Below are positions 7,409 to 8,463 of a DNA stretch of 8,463 nt, one piece after another. A program made the translations under genes and the position numbers. The notes beneath the pieces were generated by a model. That model was given only the letters and a program-made list of their open reading frames with translations. It was not told the origin of the DNA and did not search any database. Numbering within the stretch: position 1 is the stretch's first letter; every line of letters starts with the position of its first letter. The stretch spans positions 1 through 8,463 of the forward strand of contig CANHBY010000032.1 in assembly GCA_947458895.1 (NCBI GenBank). Reading direction: 5' to 3'. This stretch comes from Burkholderiales bacterium. Its GTDB lineage: Bacteria; Pseudomonadota; Gammaproteobacteria; Burkholderiales; Burkholderiaceae_C.

Positions 7409-8463
7409 TCAGTTAGGCAAAGACAAGGAAGCATGTAATGCATCCAGCTTTTGCTGGGGCATGAGCACAAAAAATTCATTGCGCTCCTTGCCACCCGGCA
7501 GGTCGGGCAAACACAGGCGGTAGTCAATGCTGGCGCCGTAGCGCTCACAAAGCTCCCTGCAAATATACAAGCCTAAACCCGTGCCACGACTGCGCGTAGA
7601 GAAGAAAGGCTCGAACAAATACGGCTCGACATCGGTCGCAATGGCAGGGCCATCGCTGCGCACTTTCAGCTCCCATTGATGACCATTGGCGCTGCGAAGA
7701 CATACCTGCACAGCACCTGACAAGCGCGTTCCATGACGCCAAGCGTTATCGAGCAGATTGACCAACACGCGACGCAGATGGTCGACATCAAATGATGCAC
7801 CGCAGCCCTCTGATGGCACGTCGATCTGCAGAGCACTGGGGCTCTCCAGCGAGACCCCGGCGGCCTGCGCCCACTCCCTGCAGGTCCGCAGGACGACCGA
7901 AGCGACATCAATCACCTCCGCACACTGGGGGCCGGCCGGAGCCGCATCCAGCACATCATCAATGATCAGCTTCAGTCGCTCGACGTTGTCAGACACCATG
8001 CGCGTGAGCTGGCGCTGAAGCGGGCTGGAGGCATCTTCAGACAACAGCGCATTGGCCTGGGAAATGGCCGCCAGCGGATTGCGAATTTCATGGGCAATAC
8101 CTGCCGACATCCGCCCCATCGCGGCCAGTTTTTCCTGGCGGGTGCGAGCCTGCATGTTGCGAACATCCTCCAGCAACAGCACACAAAATTCCTCATTCTC
8201 ATGCGCTGCTTGCTGACGCGTGAAACGCACCTTCATGCGCAGCAAACGTTTACTCAGAGGCCCGAAATTGACTTCGAAATCTCTCCCTGCCTCGGGCCAT
8301 TGGCCTGCAGAGAATGCCTGCATAACACCCTGCAACAAGCAATCGCAGGCCGGCATGTCCGCCAAGTTGAATGGTGGCGCACCACACATTCCGGTAGGCG
8401 AGAGCAGCCTGCGGCCAGCCGGGTTGGCCGCCCGCACATGCCCCCTGGGGTCCACCACCAGCA
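7409..8463 (-). CDS. pilS: PilS-like sensor histidine kinase (C-terminal part, N-terminus outside window)
   Basis: About 350 C-terminal residues are visible; the frame stays open through the window edge, so the sensing and any membrane region are missing. The visible part starts in a PAS-type fold (LVVDPRGHVRAANPAGRRLL). The dimerisation/phosphoacceptor helix follows with AGIAHEIRNPLAA, its histidine encoded at 8090-8092. The ATPase domain has an N-box (VLVNLLDNAWRHG), an F-box (FEPFFSTR) and a G2 box (GTGLGLYI). The G1 box reads VRSDGPAI instead of the usual V-x-D-N-G-P-G-I: Ser (7655-7657) stands where the adenine-binding Asp is expected, with Asp one place later, and Ala replaces the second Gly. 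It should autophosphorylate and pass the phosphate to the regulator encoded 15 nt downstream. PilS is preferred over other NtrB-like kinases because of the PAS domain and the partner; the identity would be firmer with the N-terminal membrane helices. Confidence 0.85.
   Translation of the reverse strand, partial: LVVDPRGHVRAANPAGRRLLSPTGMCGAPPFNLADMPACDCLLQGVMQAFSAGQWPEAGRDFEVNFGPLSKRLLRMKVRFTRQQAAHENEEFCVLLLEDVRNMQARTRQEKLAAMGRMSAGIAHEIRNPLAAISQANALLSEDASSPLQRQLTRMVSDNVERLKLIIDDVLDAAPAGPQCAEVIDVASVVLRTCREWAQAAGVSLESPSALQIDVPSEGCGASFDVDHLRRVLVNLLDNAWRHGTRLSGAVQVCLRSANGHQWELKVRSDGPAIATDVEPYLFEPFFSTRSRGTGLGLYICRELCERYGASIDYRLCLPDLPGGKERNEFFVLMPQQKLDALHASLSLPN

Overview
The window looks like a chromosomal segment of a betaproteobacterium, most likely Burkholderiales, family Comamonadaceae. 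The evidence is protein style and gene order: a class Ia ribonucleotide reductase of the long two-ATP-cone NrdA type with an NrdB ending in a GGALSWDE tail, followed by a Lys/Ala/Pro-rich histone H1-like gene, and preceded by an ampD attached to a PilS/PilR-type two-component pair. All recognisable genes lie on the minus strand, so transcription runs from high to low coordinates. No transposase, integrase, CRISPR array, tRNA or rRNA was seen.

Layout in the direction of transcription: the C-terminal part of a PAS-containing sensor histidine kinase (pilS-like, 7409-8463, cut by the window edge); a complete sigma-54-dependent response regulator (pilR-like, 5798-7393); ampD (5186-5782); a gap of about 600 bp with no convincing gene but with inverted repeats (4587-5185); nrdA (1707-4586); a 132-bp spacer with a candidate promoter; nrdB (369-1574); a 190-bp spacer with a strong hairpin; and the start of a histone H1-like gene built of 21-bp tandem repeats (1-178, cut by the window edge).

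There are two functional blocks. pilS-pilR-ampD are separated by only 15 nt at each junction and are probably one operon: the kinase/regulator pair would control sigma-54 promoters (type IV pilin in the classical system), and AmpD is the cytosolic amidase of peptidoglycan recycling. nrdA and nrdB encode the alpha and beta subunits of the aerobic enzyme that makes deoxyribonucleotides. nrdB may also have its own promoter. The histone-like gene may be a separate unit, or be read from nrdB through or around the hairpin.

This is mostly a conserved housekeeping region and I do not see an undescribed multi-gene system. The points worth a second look are the unexplained structured gap upstream of nrdA, the dyad inside the nrdB candidate promoter, the hairpin in front of the histone-like gene, and a changed ATP-binding G1 box in the sensor kinase.
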